DNA from: Spirochaetaceae bacterium
GTDB lineage: Bacteria > Spirochaetota > Spirochaetia > SZUA-6 > Bin103
Length of the DNA stretch: 24,583 nucleotides
Reading direction: 5' to 3'
Assembly (NCBI GenBank): GCA_028818385.1
Contig: JAPPNY010000009.1
Location: forward strand, 1-24,583
The translations under genes and the position numbers were made by a program. Below, in pieces: positions 14,393 through 23,800 of the stretch. Within the stretch, counting starts at the first letter, position 1. Each line of letters begins with the position of its first letter. Under the pieces are notes generated by a model. That model was not told the DNA's origin and searched no databases. It saw only the letters and a list, made by a program, of their open reading frames with translations.

Positions 14393-15919
14393 TCAGGCGA
14401 AAGCCACAGGCACGATGACCGCGCCGTCGTCGCTCACGACGCGGCAGGAGAAGGTGAAGGCGCCCCAACTGAGCCGGTCTTCGGCGTTGTCCAGGTGGAT
14501 GACCAGCGTGTTCGCGCCGCGCCTCAGCGTGACCGGAACCGCCCGATAGCCGTAGGTCTCCCGCAGGCCGAGGTGGCGCGGCGGCTCGGCGTTGAGGCGC
14601 ACGCGCAGGTCGCCGTCCCAGCTCAGATGCACCGTCGCCTCGGTGTCGCGCTCCACCGTGAGGCGCCCCACGGCGGCGGCGGCGCAGGGCCACGTCTCGT
14701 TGGAGCCGGTGCTGCGCACGTTGAACACGTGCGAGAAGTCGATGAAGCCGTGGCAGGCGGGCGCGACGATCCCGGAGCCGATCGACTCCGGCGGGCGGTG
14801 CAGCGCCTGGTCGCCGCGGTGGAGTGACCAGGTGCCGTCGTCCTCGCTCGCCGGGACGGCGTCCTCGCCGGATGCCCCACATTGCAGCAGCAGGTCGTAG
14901 GTGCCGCGGGGCACCTCGACCTCGTGCTCCCAGTCGCCGTAGCGCAGATGCTCCGCCGAGGCCATGCGCACGAACGGCCGGTGCGGCTCGGTCTGGTACC
15001 AGTAGGCGGTCGCGCACATGTCGTTGCAGTGGCTGCCCCAGCGGAAGTGCAGCGAGCGGTGGAACGGCAGCAGGTCGTGCACGTAGAAGCGGTAGGCGCT
15101 GAGCACGTGGCGGGCCAGCGCGGGACCGGCGTCGCGGTACTCCAGGTACGGGATGCCGCTGTACAGCCCGGTGTCCGGCGCGTGCGTGACGCCGCCGAAA
15201 CCGGCGTCGAAGGTGTTCTCGCCGCCGCCGGCCCGCAGGTAATGGGGCACGACGCGCCCCTCGCCCGTGGCCTCGCCGTCGAGGTACAGATTCTCCGAGC
15301 CGGCATGCGACCAGCGCTGTTCGTCGCTCCGCAGCCTGACCCCGAGCGAGAAACCCGCCAGGTAGCCGCTTCCCAGCGCATCCATCACCAGGAAATCCTC
15401 GCCCCACGCGGGCGCCGGATTCTCGCGCCGCCACGACGCGTGGAAGCGCAGCGGCTCTTCGAGCCCGCCGTCCAGGTAGCGGTGCCAGTCCAGGGTGTAG
15501 ATGAAGGTGCCGTCCTCCAGCGCCTCCACCTCGACGCGCGCCGAGTGAGCGAACGGCATGGGAAAGTAGCAGCCGAACCCGGCATCGGCCTTGGCCGTCA
15601 CGTAGAAGCTGTTGATCGGGTAGTAGGAGACGTTGTGGTGCACGCCGAACAGGTCCGCCAGCGGCACCTCGACGCTCGGCTGCTCCTCGCCGTCCCAATA
15701 GAAGCGGATGATGAAGGAACGGTTGCGATTGAACAGGTCGCCGCCCGAGCTGCCCCGGCTGCCCACGCAGTAGAAGTGGCGGATGCAGCCCGGGCCGCGG
15801 AGATCGGCGATGATCCGGCGGTCTCCCGCCCGGTAGTCCTTGGCCTTTCGGACGACCCGCTCGTACCGGAACCGCTCCGGCAGGTTCAGGCGGGACTCGA
15901 TGCCGATGCCGTCACCCAT
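14393..15919 (-). CDS. GH172 (DUF2961) glycoside hydrolase-like protein
   Basis: 508 residues, cytoplasmic by sequence (no signal peptide). GH172 landmarks: IADLRGPGCIRHFYCVG (37-53), FIIRFYWDGEEQPSVEVPLA (69-88), the FGCYFPMPFAHSARVEVEA block and FHRSLHFRWGSHCNDMCATA. The glycine-rich segment GENTFDAGFGGVTHAPDTG occupies the place of the GTEDYF active-site loop in the family, here in an altered form. GH172 enzymes act on fructofuranosides or arabinofuranosides and form six-fold jelly-roll assemblies. A C-terminal beta-domain from about 330 (with RGTYDLLLQCG and NTLVIHLDN) is longer than in the founding members. The gene begins 24 nt after the GH32-like gene on the same strand, with a weak GGGG in front. 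It ends just before the HNH promoter. Family firm, substrate inferred as furanosides. Confidence 0.87.
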   Translation of the reverse strand: MGDGIGIESRLNLPERFRYERVVRKAKDYRAGDRRIIADLRGPGCIRHFYCVGSRGSSGGDLFNRNRSFIIRFYWDGEEQPSVEVPLADLFGVHHNVSYYPINSFYVTAKADAGFGCYFPMPFAHSARVEVEALEDGTFIYTLDWHRYLDGGLEEPLRFHASWRRENPAPAWGEDFLVMDALGSGYLAGFSLGVRLRSDEQRWSHAGSENLYLDGEATGEGRVVPHYLRAGGGENTFDAGFGGVTHAPDTGLYSGIPYLEYRDAGPALARHVLSAYRFYVHDLLPFHRSLHFRWGSHCNDMCATAYWYQTEPHRPFVRMASAEHLRYGDWEHEVEVPRGTYDLLLQCGASGEDAVPASEDDGTWSLHRGDQALHRPPESIGSGIVAPACHGFIDFSHVFNVRSTGSNETWPCAAAAVGRLTVERDTEATVHLSWDGDLRVRLNAEPPRHLGLRETYGYRAVPVTLRRGANTLVIHLDNAEDRLSWGAFTFSCRVVSDDGAVIVPVAFA

Positions 15920-15943
15920 CTGCCCGCCCCGTGGCGCAGCCGG

Positions 15944-17338
15944 CTACTGCAGCAACGTGCCGCCGACCTCGAGCGAGTAGAGCCGGCCGCGCTCGAACAG
16001 GACCTCCACCCGCACGGTGCGGCCGATCAGCTCGTCGAGGGTCCGGCCGCTGCTCCAGGTCGGCTCCCAGCGCAGGCTGTCTCCCGTGAACGGCCGGCAC
16101 TCCGCGGCCGAGAACCCCTCGGCTACCTCCTGCACCGCCGGCGGTTCGCCCGGATCCCGGTCGGTCTGCACGTGCACCTGCGCCCGCACCTCCCCGATCG
16201 GCGCATCGACGTTCAGCGCCAGGCCGGCTTCCGTGAGCTCGAACCCCTTGGTCAGAACTCTCGCGGCGCCGGAGCGGCTTTCCAGGTACATGAAGCCGTC
16301 CGGCCGAAGGGTGTGCAGGCACATGGCTTGACCGTGCTGCCCGGCGGGAATCGGGCCCTTGCCGCCGTGGTCGGTACGGCCGCCGCTGGAGTAGATGCGC
16401 AGCTCGTCCGGGAGTTGCACCAGGCTGCAGGGATAGAACCCGAAGCCGCCGAAGTCGCCCGGCTCGGCCGGCTCCACGAACTGCTCGCGGAACGTGCGGT
16501 TGATGTTGCGCCCGTTGATGCTGTAGACGAGGTGGTTGGACACCGGGCCCGCGCCCTTGGTGGTCGTCTCGTTCGGGTCGCCGACCAGGAGCCACAGGAA
16601 GCCGATGAAGTAGTCGCCGTACGGGAACATCGGCATGCCGTACGGCTGTGACAGCGGCGGGTCGCACGAGTCCGGGCGGACGATGACCTCCGGCTCGGTG
16701 TAGTGCACCCAGTCCTCGGTCTCGATGCTCGCCACCAGGCGCTGGCTGAACGGCGGCTTGATGTCCTTGGCGCGGCACATCACCTGGTGCCGGCCGGTGA
16801 GCTTGTTGAAGAACACGGTGTGGCAGGTGTCGCTCGACCAGTCGCCCCAGCGCGCCCCCGGCAGCTCCTGCCAGTGGTAGCCGTCCGCGGAAACCACCAC
16901 CGGGTTTCGCATGGTCGCCGCCCCGCTCCGCCAGTCCCAGTCGAGGTAGAGGACCTTGTACGGATGACGGGGATCGCGCGGGTCCTGGTACACGTGCCCG
17001 CTCTCCGCGTTCCTCCTGGCCTCCGCCAAGCAGTGCGGGAAGGAGCCCGACCACGAGGTGTGATCGTCCGCCACCGGGTCGATCTCCCAGTGGACGCCGT
17101 CATCGCCGATCGCCCCGAACAGGGCGTTGCAGATGAAGTCGTCCGGGTCCGGCGCGCCGCCGTAGATCACCCGCCACTTGCCGCGGTTCTGGTCGTAGAA
17201 GACCGAGGGGTAGGCGTTCCCCAGGTCGTACGGGTCGGACCAGGTGCCCTCCGGCACCGGCTTCGGCTGCCCGAGCCGCCGCACCACGTTGTGCGTCGTC
17301 TCCAGGCACCAGTCGTCAAGAAACAGGATCTTCTGCAT
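15944..17338 (-). CDS. GH32/GH43-like beta-propeller carbohydrate protein
   Basis: 464 residues starting with ILFLDDWCLETTHNVVRRLG, a signature of a group of five-bladed beta-propeller proteins common in Planctomycetes and related environmental genomes and annotated as family 32-like. Further blade repeats are NAYPSVFYDQNRGKWRVIYG, YKVLYLDWDWRSG, VVVSADGYHWQEL, MPMFPYGDYFIGFLW and FYPCSLVQLPDELRIYSSGG. The sheet-turn repeats with S-x-D-G-x-x-W motifs mark each blade. A C-terminal beta-sandwich (about 370-464), with the last residues ending in GGTLLQ, resembles the GH32 accessory domain. No signal peptide, unlike extracellular invertases. The catalytic triad of GH32 cannot be assigned with certainty. 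It is the first gene of a pair with GH172, and no strong ribosome site precedes ATG 17338. Confidence 0.78.
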   Translation of the reverse strand: MQKILFLDDWCLETTHNVVRRLGQPKPVPEGTWSDPYDLGNAYPSVFYDQNRGKWRVIYGGAPDPDDFICNALFGAIGDDGVHWEIDPVADDHTSWSGSFPHCLAEARRNAESGHVYQDPRDPRHPYKVLYLDWDWRSGAATMRNPVVVSADGYHWQELPGARWGDWSSDTCHTVFFNKLTGRHQVMCRAKDIKPPFSQRLVASIETEDWVHYTEPEVIVRPDSCDPPLSQPYGMPMFPYGDYFIGFLWLLVGDPNETTTKGAGPVSNHLVYSINGRNINRTFREQFVEPAEPGDFGGFGFYPCSLVQLPDELRIYSSGGRTDHGGKGPIPAGQHGQAMCLHTLRPDGFMYLESRSGAARVLTKGFELTEAGLALNVDAPIGEVRAQVHVQTDRDPGEPPAVQEVAEGFSAAECRPFTGDSLRWEPTWSSGRTLDELIGRTVRVEVLFERGRLYSLEVGGTLLQ

Positions 17339-17394
17339 GGGTTCAGGTCATTGTGGCACGCCGTGACTATGATGGTCTCGAAGGAAGGCGGAGG

Positions 17395-18237
17395 ATGTTG
17401 GACAGCCCGATCGTCGACGTCGCCATGGGCCTGGTGTTCTTCTACGTTACCCTGAGCCTGGTCTGCAGCTCGATCCAGGAGATCATCTCCAGTCTGCTCG
17501 GACTGCGCTCACGGAACCTCAGGAAGGGGATCGGGAATCTGATCGGCAACGAGTACGCGGAAGCGATGTACGACCACCCTCTGATCAGGGGCCTGCGCAA
17601 GCCGAAGAGGCTGCCCTCCTACATCAAGCCGGACATCTTCAGCACCGCGCTGATCGACATGATCTCCCGAGACAAGACGGACGAGAACGCGATCGACACT
17701 GCCGCCGAAGACGTCCGTGCCCTCATCGCCAAGATCGACGCCAACAACCCGACGCGCGAGCTCCTGATCAGCTTGGTGGACAAGGCAAATCCGACCGTGG
17801 AAGACCTCCGGGAACGGCTGGCCGACTGGTTCGACGCCGGGATGGACCGAGTCGCGGGCTGGTACAAGCGGCAGGTGAAATACTGCCTGATCGTTGTGGC
17901 CGCCGTCGTCACGTTCGCGGTCAACGCGGATTCGATTCGCATGGTGGAGCAACTCTGGCAAGACGACGCGTTGCGCGCCGCGATCGCCTCCGCCGCCGAG
18001 CAGGCGGTCACGAACGGAGACCTCACCGCGGTCGACGAGCGAACCGCGCTCAGGGCATTCCCAATCGGCTATGCCGACTCCTTCCCTGGCATCAGCCTTC
18101 GGAGGATCGTCGGCTGGCTCCTTACCATGGCGGCGATCAGCCTGGGCGCGCCGTTCTGGTTCGATCTCTTGAGCAAGATCTCGCATCTGCGGGCGTCGGG
18201 GACCAGGGAAGCCGATCGCGCCAAGAACAGGACCTGA
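17395..18237 (+). CDS. Membrane protein of unknown function with three predicted helices
   Basis: 280 residues from ATG 17395; AAGGAAGG at 17381-17388 is 6 nt upstream. An upstream GTG (17353) would add 14 charged residues not expected in the family. Membrane segments: 10-29 (followed by CSSIQEIISSLLGLRSRNLR), 162-178 and 236-256. Between the first two is a cytoplasmic helical part with EYAEAMYDHPLIRGL, LPSYIKPDIFSTALID and VEDLRERLADWFDAGMDRVA then GWYKRQ before helix 2. The C-terminus has SLGAPFWFDLLSKISHLRAS. I have seen this arrangement in many hypothetical proteins across bacteria, but no function is established. Divergent from the GH32-like gene; convergent with the NUDIX gene. Its place beside a Fic/NUDIX pair gives no clear role. 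Confidence 0.85.
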   Translation: MLDSPIVDVAMGLVFFYVTLSLVCSSIQEIISSLLGLRSRNLRKGIGNLIGNEYAEAMYDHPLIRGLRKPKRLPSYIKPDIFSTALIDMISRDKTDENAIDTAAEDVRALIAKIDANNPTRELLISLVDKANPTVEDLRERLADWFDAGMDRVAGWYKRQVKYCLIVVAAVVTFAVNADSIRMVEQLWQDDALRAAIASAAEQAVTNGDLTAVDERTALRAFPIGYADSFPGISLRRIVGWLLTMAAISLGAPFWFDLLSKISHLRASGTREADRAKNRT

Positions 18238-18262
18238 CGACTCGAACTCTGTTCGGTGGGCT

Positions 18263-18721
18263 CTACCAGCCGAACTCCGAGTACGGCGTTCCGGCCAGGG
18301 ACAGCGCGATGGCTTCTCGGACGTAGCGCACCGTGTTGTCCGGGAGCGCGGTCACCGGGAACCAGCGCAGGTCGTCACACCGGTGCGGTTCCCGATTCCA
18401 CGGCTCTCCCGACCATTCGCGGCAGAGCAGGAAGACCTCCACGCTCTCACGCCCACCACCGTCGCGATCCAATCGGTGCATGACGTGGCAGACGTCCAGA
18501 TCGTGCGCCGAGATGGTGATCCCAGCCTCCTCGCGGGATTCCCGGATCATTGCTGCCGACGCTGGCTCGCCGCCGTCGATGTGTCCGGCCACAACGCTGT
18601 ACTTGCCATCCTGCCAGCCGGTGTTGAACCGCCTCAGCATCAACAGGCGGTCCTGATCCATGAGCAACAGATGCACCGCGAGAACGAGCTGGAACCGATC
18701 GGGGACCCGTCTCTCACGCAT
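18263..18721 (-). CDS. NUDIX hydrolase overlapping the Fic gene
   Basis: 152 residues from ATG 18721, overlapping the Fic stop by 8 nt. The Nudix box G-x5-E-x7-RE-x2-EE-x-G-U is complete at 46-68 (GHIDGGEPASAAMIRESREE then AGI), with Ser62 in the place usually held by a hydrophobic residue; the metal-binding glutamates (Glu61, Glu64, Glu65) are present. MLRRFNTGWQDGKYSVVAGH (28-47) resembles MutT-type NUDIX proteins with broad substrate use. A longer upstream start (18760) is possible but lies in the Fic gene. It would cleave nucleoside diphosphate-linked compounds in the cytoplasm. Translation is probably coupled to the Fic gene, a pairing I do not know as standard. Confidence 0.9.
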   Translation of the reverse strand: MRERRVPDRFQLVLAVHLLLMDQDRLLMLRRFNTGWQDGKYSVVAGHIDGGEPASAAMIRESREEAGITISAHDLDVCHVMHRLDRDGGGRESVEVFLLCREWSGEPWNREPHRCDDLRWFPVTALPDNTVRYVREAIALSLAGTPYSEFGW

Positions 18722-19955
18722 CACGGCGTAGTCGCCCCTGTCCCTCGAGTTCGCCGACATCGGGGTCCGATATGCCAAGCTCAGCCGACGTGCCGCGTTC
18801 AGCGTTCGCCTGCGAGTCTGGCTTCGCGGCCGGCAACTGAAGCCGGTAGCTGGTGCTGCGGCCTCCCGCGGGGTTGCGGACGATGATTCCGCGAGCGAGT
18901 AGTTCCCGAATGTCACGCAGCGCTGTGTCGTTCGAGCACTTGGCGATCCTGGCGTACTTCGACGTCGTCAAATGTCCCTCGAAGTCGCCGAGCAGCCGGT
19001 TGATGATCGTGCGCTGGCGTTCGTTCACCGGCTCCTCGTTGATCCGTTGCCACAGGCTGGCCTTGAAGAGGACCGAGGCGAGTCGTTCGTCCGCGTGCTG
19101 GATGGTTCGGTCGAGGCAGCCCAGGAACCAGGCGAGCCACGCCGTGATGTCGAGGCCACCTCGCTGGCCGGATTCGAGTTGGCGGTAGTACTCCTTGCGC
19201 CGAGCCTCAATCGCCGATGACATGCTGTAGTAGCGCTCCTTGGTGCCGTCCGCTCGTGACAGCGCCATTTCGGCGATCGCGCGGCCGATGCGCCCGTTGC
19301 CGTCATCGAAAGGATGAATCGTCACGAACCAGAAGTGGGCGACCCCGGCCTTGAGCACGGGATCGATCGACGAGGACTCGAACCACTCCAGGAACCGATC
19401 CATCTCATCGGCGAGCCGCGACGCCGCGGGCGCCTGGAAGTGCAGCCTCTCCTTGCCCATCGGTCCCGACACGACCCGCATCGGTCCCGCCTTGTCGGTG
19501 CGCCACGCGCCGACCGTAATGCGTGTTATCCCGGTGCGCCCCGTGGGAAACAACGCGGCATGCCATCCGAACAGCCGCTCGGCGGTGAGCGGCCGGTCGA
19601 AGTTGCTCGTAGCGTCCAGCGCCATGGCGACCACGCCTTCGACCTCCCTGCCCGGCATTGGGAGCCCTCCGACATCGAGGCCAAGTTGGCGGGCGACCGA
19701 CGAGCGGACTTCAACGGGGTCGAGATGCTCGCCCTCGATCGCCGATGACCGGACGACCTCGTCGGTGAGCGCCAGGACGTTCGCCTCGGTCCGGAGGTCA
19801 ATAGCCAACGCCTCCATCTTTCCGAGGTGACGTCCCTGCCTGTAGCGCACTTCCGCCAACGGCCGAGCCAACGCCGCGTCGTCCCAGATGAACTCCGGCC
19901 ATTCGCCCCTTTCGTGGATCCAGCTCACGATCCCCGCACGTCCTGCGGTGATCAT
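18714..19955 (-). CDS. Fic-family AMP-transferase with N-terminal DUF4172-like domain
   Basis: 413 residues from ATG 19955 (GGAGG lies only 3 nt before it, so a start 18 nt upstream at 19973 is possible). N-terminal IVSWIHERGEWPEFIWDD (9-26) is the DUF4172 signature. The auto-inhibitory motif is (S/T)xxxE(G/N): SSAIEGE at 70-76, with inhibitory Glu74. The Fic core HPFDDGNGRIGR at 214-225 carries catalytic His214. Helical C-terminal winged-helix region (304-375), with a TSKYARIAKCSNDTALRDIR helix-turn-helix, could bind DNA. The last 40 residues are polar. Fic enzymes attach AMP from ATP to target hydroxyl groups; this class is silenced by the inhibitory helix. Its stop overlaps the NUDIX start by 8 nt. 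Fic genes are often in defence or toxin islands; the target is unknown. Confidence 0.93.
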   Translation of the reverse strand: MITAGRAGIVSWIHERGEWPEFIWDDAALARPLAEVRYRQGRHLGKMEALAIDLRTEANVLALTDEVVRSSAIEGEHLDPVEVRSSVARQLGLDVGGLPMPGREVEGVVAMALDATSNFDRPLTAERLFGWHAALFPTGRTGITRITVGAWRTDKAGPMRVVSGPMGKERLHFQAPAASRLADEMDRFLEWFESSSIDPVLKAGVAHFWFVTIHPFDDGNGRIGRAIAEMALSRADGTKERYYSMSSAIEARRKEYYRQLESGQRGGLDITAWLAWFLGCLDRTIQHADERLASVLFKASLWQRINEEPVNERQRTIINRLLGDFEGHLTTSKYARIAKCSNDTALRDIRELLARGIIVRNPAGGRSTSYRLQLPAAKPDSQANAERGTSAELGISDPDVGELEGQGRLRRDA

Positions 19956-20174
19956 GATCCTCCGCACCGACATGCGCAAGGCAATCACCGCAAGAACCGC
20001 GGTGTTTGATTGTCCATTCGCCGCAGCCCCCCACCCTCCCTCCGTACGTCGGTTGACGTCCATGCCCGAACGAGCTAGGTTGTGGCTCTATCCGCCCCAA
20101 GTCAGTACGCCCGCTCGCCTATCCTGAGCGTGTGCCGAAGACTTGGGGCATCTTGTCTCTTGGAAGTGTTGTAG
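19956..20174. other. Divergent intergenic region between Fic and the NYN pseudogene
   Basis: 219 bases. A rightward promoter is possible: TTGACG (20053-20058), 17-bp spacer, TAGGTT (20076-20081), the -10 being a 3-of-6 match. A perfect 10-bp inverted repeat, GCCCCAAGTC (20094-20103) and GACTTGGGGC (20140-20149), encloses a second small pairing (CGCTC/GAGCG, 20112-20116 and 20126-20130). The stem would sit in the untranslated leader of the NYN gene. No gene was seen here. Confidence 0.5.
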
Positions 20175-20780
20175 ATGCGCATACGGCGAATCGCCGTGCT
20201 CATTGACGGCGGGTTCTTTATCAAGAGGCTTCCCAAGGTCGTCGACGAGCAATATCGCGATAGCGCCGAGGCTGTCGCGGCGGATCTCTCCGAGGCTCAC
20301 GAAACCCTTGCTCAAGACGAGAACGAGCTGGGTTCCTGCCCTTGAGTAGACCATAAGACAGCAGGTTGACCCCCTGCCCGACGTGACCGCTGATCAGGTC
20401 GTCGCGATAGAACGATTGATCGCGACGCTTCGAGGGCTCAACGAACGTGATGTCACGCTTGGCCTTCGCCAGAAGGGAGTCGACATGCGCATCGGCCTGA
20501 CATCGCCTCGATCACGCTAAAGAAACAGGCCGACACGATAGTCCTCGTTACCGGAGACAGCGACTTCGTACCCGCAGCAAAACTGGCGCGACGGGAAGGC
20601 GTCGAGTTCGTCCTCGATCCGATGCGCCAGAGCATCTCCGACGATCTGTCCGAACATGTCGATGGCATCGCATCACCGCTACGTCGTCCCGATGCCGATG
20701 CGGAGGATGATGGCGACGATCCGCACGCGCGACGGCCCGGACGACCTGGTCCAGGCTCAGAGCAAACGCCTCGCCGTTGA
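20175..20780 (+). pseudogene. NYN-domain (LabA/DUF88-like) ribonuclease pseudogene
   Basis: Reading starts at ATG 20175: RRIAVLIDGGFFIKRLPKVV, the classic NYN entry with the metal-binding Asp of LIDGG; this frame ends in TGA at 20343-20345. The conserved middle that should follow is missing, and a second frame supplies LNERDVTLGLRQKGVDMRIG (about 20441-20500). A third frame after a lost base near 20499 gives DIASITLKKQADTIVLVTGD, then SDFVPAAKLARREGVEFVLD and a Gly/Asp/Arg-rich tail ending at TGA 20778-20780. Together these are recognisable pieces of one NYN protein with internal deletion plus at least two frameshifts, so it cannot make the enzyme. NYN proteins are PIN-like RNA-cutting enzymes. 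Its converging neighbour is the DUF499 gene, 32 nt away. Confidence 0.85.
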
Positions 20781-20812
20781 CCACCGAGTGGCTCCGGCCG
20801 CGGTGTGCGTTC

Positions 20813-23800
20813 CTACTCGTGCTCGAAGCCGTGGTCGGTGAACTTGAGCGTGCTGCTGTTCTCGTTGACGGTACGCACGACGTGATCGGGGAAGCCGTCC
20901 GGTAGCTCGGCTTCGATCTCCAGCGTCACCGTGACCTTGGCTCCCACCAGCCCGTCCATGTGGGCGATCACCTCGCTGGCGATCTGGCCGGCGTCGAGGC
21001 CTACACGACCGGCGTCCAGGGTGACGGCGCCATGGAAGCGCTTCAGCCGCGGTGGCGGTGGCGGCGTCGGATCAGGCGGCTGTGGGTCAGGGCCCGGGTC
21101 GTCTCCGCCGTCGGGATCGGGCGTCGGCTTGTCGTCTCCGTCGGGCTTCGGGACTTCGTCGTCGAGCTGCTTCCGTGCCACCGCCGGCTTGACGAGGACT
21201 CCCGGTGCACTTGCGTCGCGGAGCTCGATCCCTTCCCCGGCACGCAAGCCGCGATAGCGGCCCGCTTCCTCGTCGAAGCTGTCGGCATACGCGAACGTGT
21301 CCTGCACCCAGGTGAGGAGATTCAAGCCGTCGCGGATACTCCCCAACAGAACCTGCGGATCCCTGAGCCTTGGCAGGTACGGATAGCGGGCGTAGTCCTC
21401 TACCAGTTGCGCGATGGCGACGTACTCACCCCGCCAGAGTGGGACGCGGTCCAGCTCCATGCGCAGCAGCGTCGAGGAATAGGAGGTGACAAGTCCCTCC
21501 TGACCCTTGAGCTTGCGGGCCGCGCGTACGGCCAGCGCCTCCGTGCCCGTGACGTTCAACGCGTCCCACGTGACCGGGTCCTGCGGTGTGTTCTGCGTCG
21601 GCACCAGCAGCCAGCGGTAGGTCTCCGGGATCCGTGACGCGGCCTCGGCCGCGGCCGTGTCGCGCCGCGTCTCCGCCTGCCGCACCTGCTGGGGCGCCAA
21701 GTTGAGCTGGTCGCTCTCGGCGACGATCGACTCCCACGCCAGGAAGCGGCGCACCGCCTCGTCGAGCTCCTGCAGACGCGTCGCGTCGGCGGCAAGGAAC
21801 ACCAGCGTGTTGCGATGGATGCGAGGAGTGGTGCCGCGCGACTCCAGGATCGCCAGCGCCTGCTTCTCCGCCGCGCTCTCCCCTCCCTTGCCGTAGGGGT
21901 GCTCGATCCCCAGCACGACCAACCGGGCGTCGGGATCGTCCGGCACGTCATGGCCGGAGTGCGGCCATGCATGCACCCTGCTGAACTCGCCGATTTCCCT
22001 CAGATCCGCCCGCATGCGCGTGCCGATCTCCTGCTCGATGCGGTCGGAATTGCGGCGCATCTGCTCGGCGCGGTCCTCCGCCAGCTTGGTGACGGTGGGC
22101 TGAGTCGCGTACCAGTAACGGGCGTTGTCCTCGTACAGGTAGGTCGCGGCCGTCGCCAGCCGCCGTAGCGCGTCCCCGAACACGGCCGGCGCTTCGCCCG
22201 GCATGACGCAGCCGAGCTTGACGCGGCGATCCTCGATGCCCCGATGCGCGGCCCCGATGGTCGGCGCGGAGCCCAGGAAGATCGCCCGCGCCACCCGGCG
22301 ACTGGCCGCGAACTTGCCCAAATTGGGCTGCTCGTTGTCGATCCGAAGGGGAAGCGAGTCCGCGCCGTCGACGTCCCGTTCGATAATCGGAGACCAGTTG
22401 TCATCCAGGTACCTCGTCAACTCCGCCTGCACGCGCCCGTCGTCCAGCGCAAGATCCCCTGGCAGGATGAGAGGACTGCGGTTCCCCTGCTCCCACTGAT
22501 GGTGGATCACCGCGGCCATCAGCCGCAGCACGCCGCGGGTGCGTTGAAACTTGGCCAATGCCGACCAGTCGGTGTGCAGCCGTTCGAAGGTTTCGGGATG
22601 GATCGGATAGGCCGCCTTGAGCCGCTGCTCGTAGTCGGCCTCCCGGCACTCGGAGGGGAACTCCTGCTGCTGCGAGCGATAGAACTCGGAAAAGCCCCGT
22701 GCCACCACGTCGCGCGCCTTGAACTGCTCAGCGTCGTTGAACGGCTGGAACAGGCGCCGCCGAACGATCTCGAAACTCTCGTCGACTGTTGCGGGCCGCC
22801 AAGGAGCCGCCACGCGGTCGATGACGTTGCGTAACCGCGTCAACGCCTCGCGTCCTCGCTGGCCGCCCACCTCGGCGTCGTCCGCTTGGGCGTGCGGCGA
22901 GTCACCGGTATCCGAGGCGGGCAGGCTGATGACCAGCAGGCAGTTGCCGGCCAATCTCGCCGACTCGGTGAGTGTCTGCGCAAAGGTGAACTGGGTCTCG
23001 AAGCTGCCGGCCGGCAGATCGTCCTCATCGTCGTGGAGTTGTCGCGCGTAGGCGACCCACTCGTCGATCAGCACCAGACACGGGCCGTGCTCAATCAGAA
23101 GCTCACGCAATACGTCGCCAGGGTTGGTCGCTTTCTCGTCGTCCGCAGCGACACGTGCGAATGCCTCGGCGCCACCGAGCTGCCACGCCAGCTCACCCCA
23201 GAGGGTCCGCACCGCAGTGCCGTCCGGCTTCGTGACGGGATTGCCGGGCGAGATCCGATTGCCGACCAGCACGACGCGACGTACCGAAGGCAGCTCGCTC
23301 GTGCCCGCGTCTTTCAGCACTTCGTCGATGTCGGCCAACCCGGACGCACGCACGCCGGAGAACAGGTGGTAGAGCGCGAGCATCGAGTGGGTCTTGCCGC
23401 CGCCGAAGTTGGTCTGGAGATTCACGACCGGGTCGGCTCCCGATCCAGACAGACGCTGTACGGCTCCGGTCAGCAACTGCTTCAGGCTGTCGGTAAGGAA
23501 GGTGCGGCGAAAGAACTCCACCGGATCGCGGTACTCATCCGTCCCCTCCTTCAGGTAGACCTGCCACAAATCGGCGGCGAATTCCGCTTGTTGGTATTGG
23601 CCGCTAGCGACGTCGTGGTGCGGCGTCACGACCTCCCGCCAAGGCTTCAAACCGGCGACTGATCCGACGTTGGACGTGCTCCTGCTGGTCCGGCGCCGCT
23701 CATCGCGGACCTGTTCCTGAAAACGCACCCGCAGCAACTCCTGCTTGAGCGCGTCGACCTCGCGGGCCTGGGGTGCCGACACCGAGGTCAACAGCCGATG

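Noticed and set aside
14882..16651. 589-codon plus-strand open frame opposite GH172 and GH32-like genes
   Set aside because: It crosses two real genes and their gap, and has no recognisable motif.
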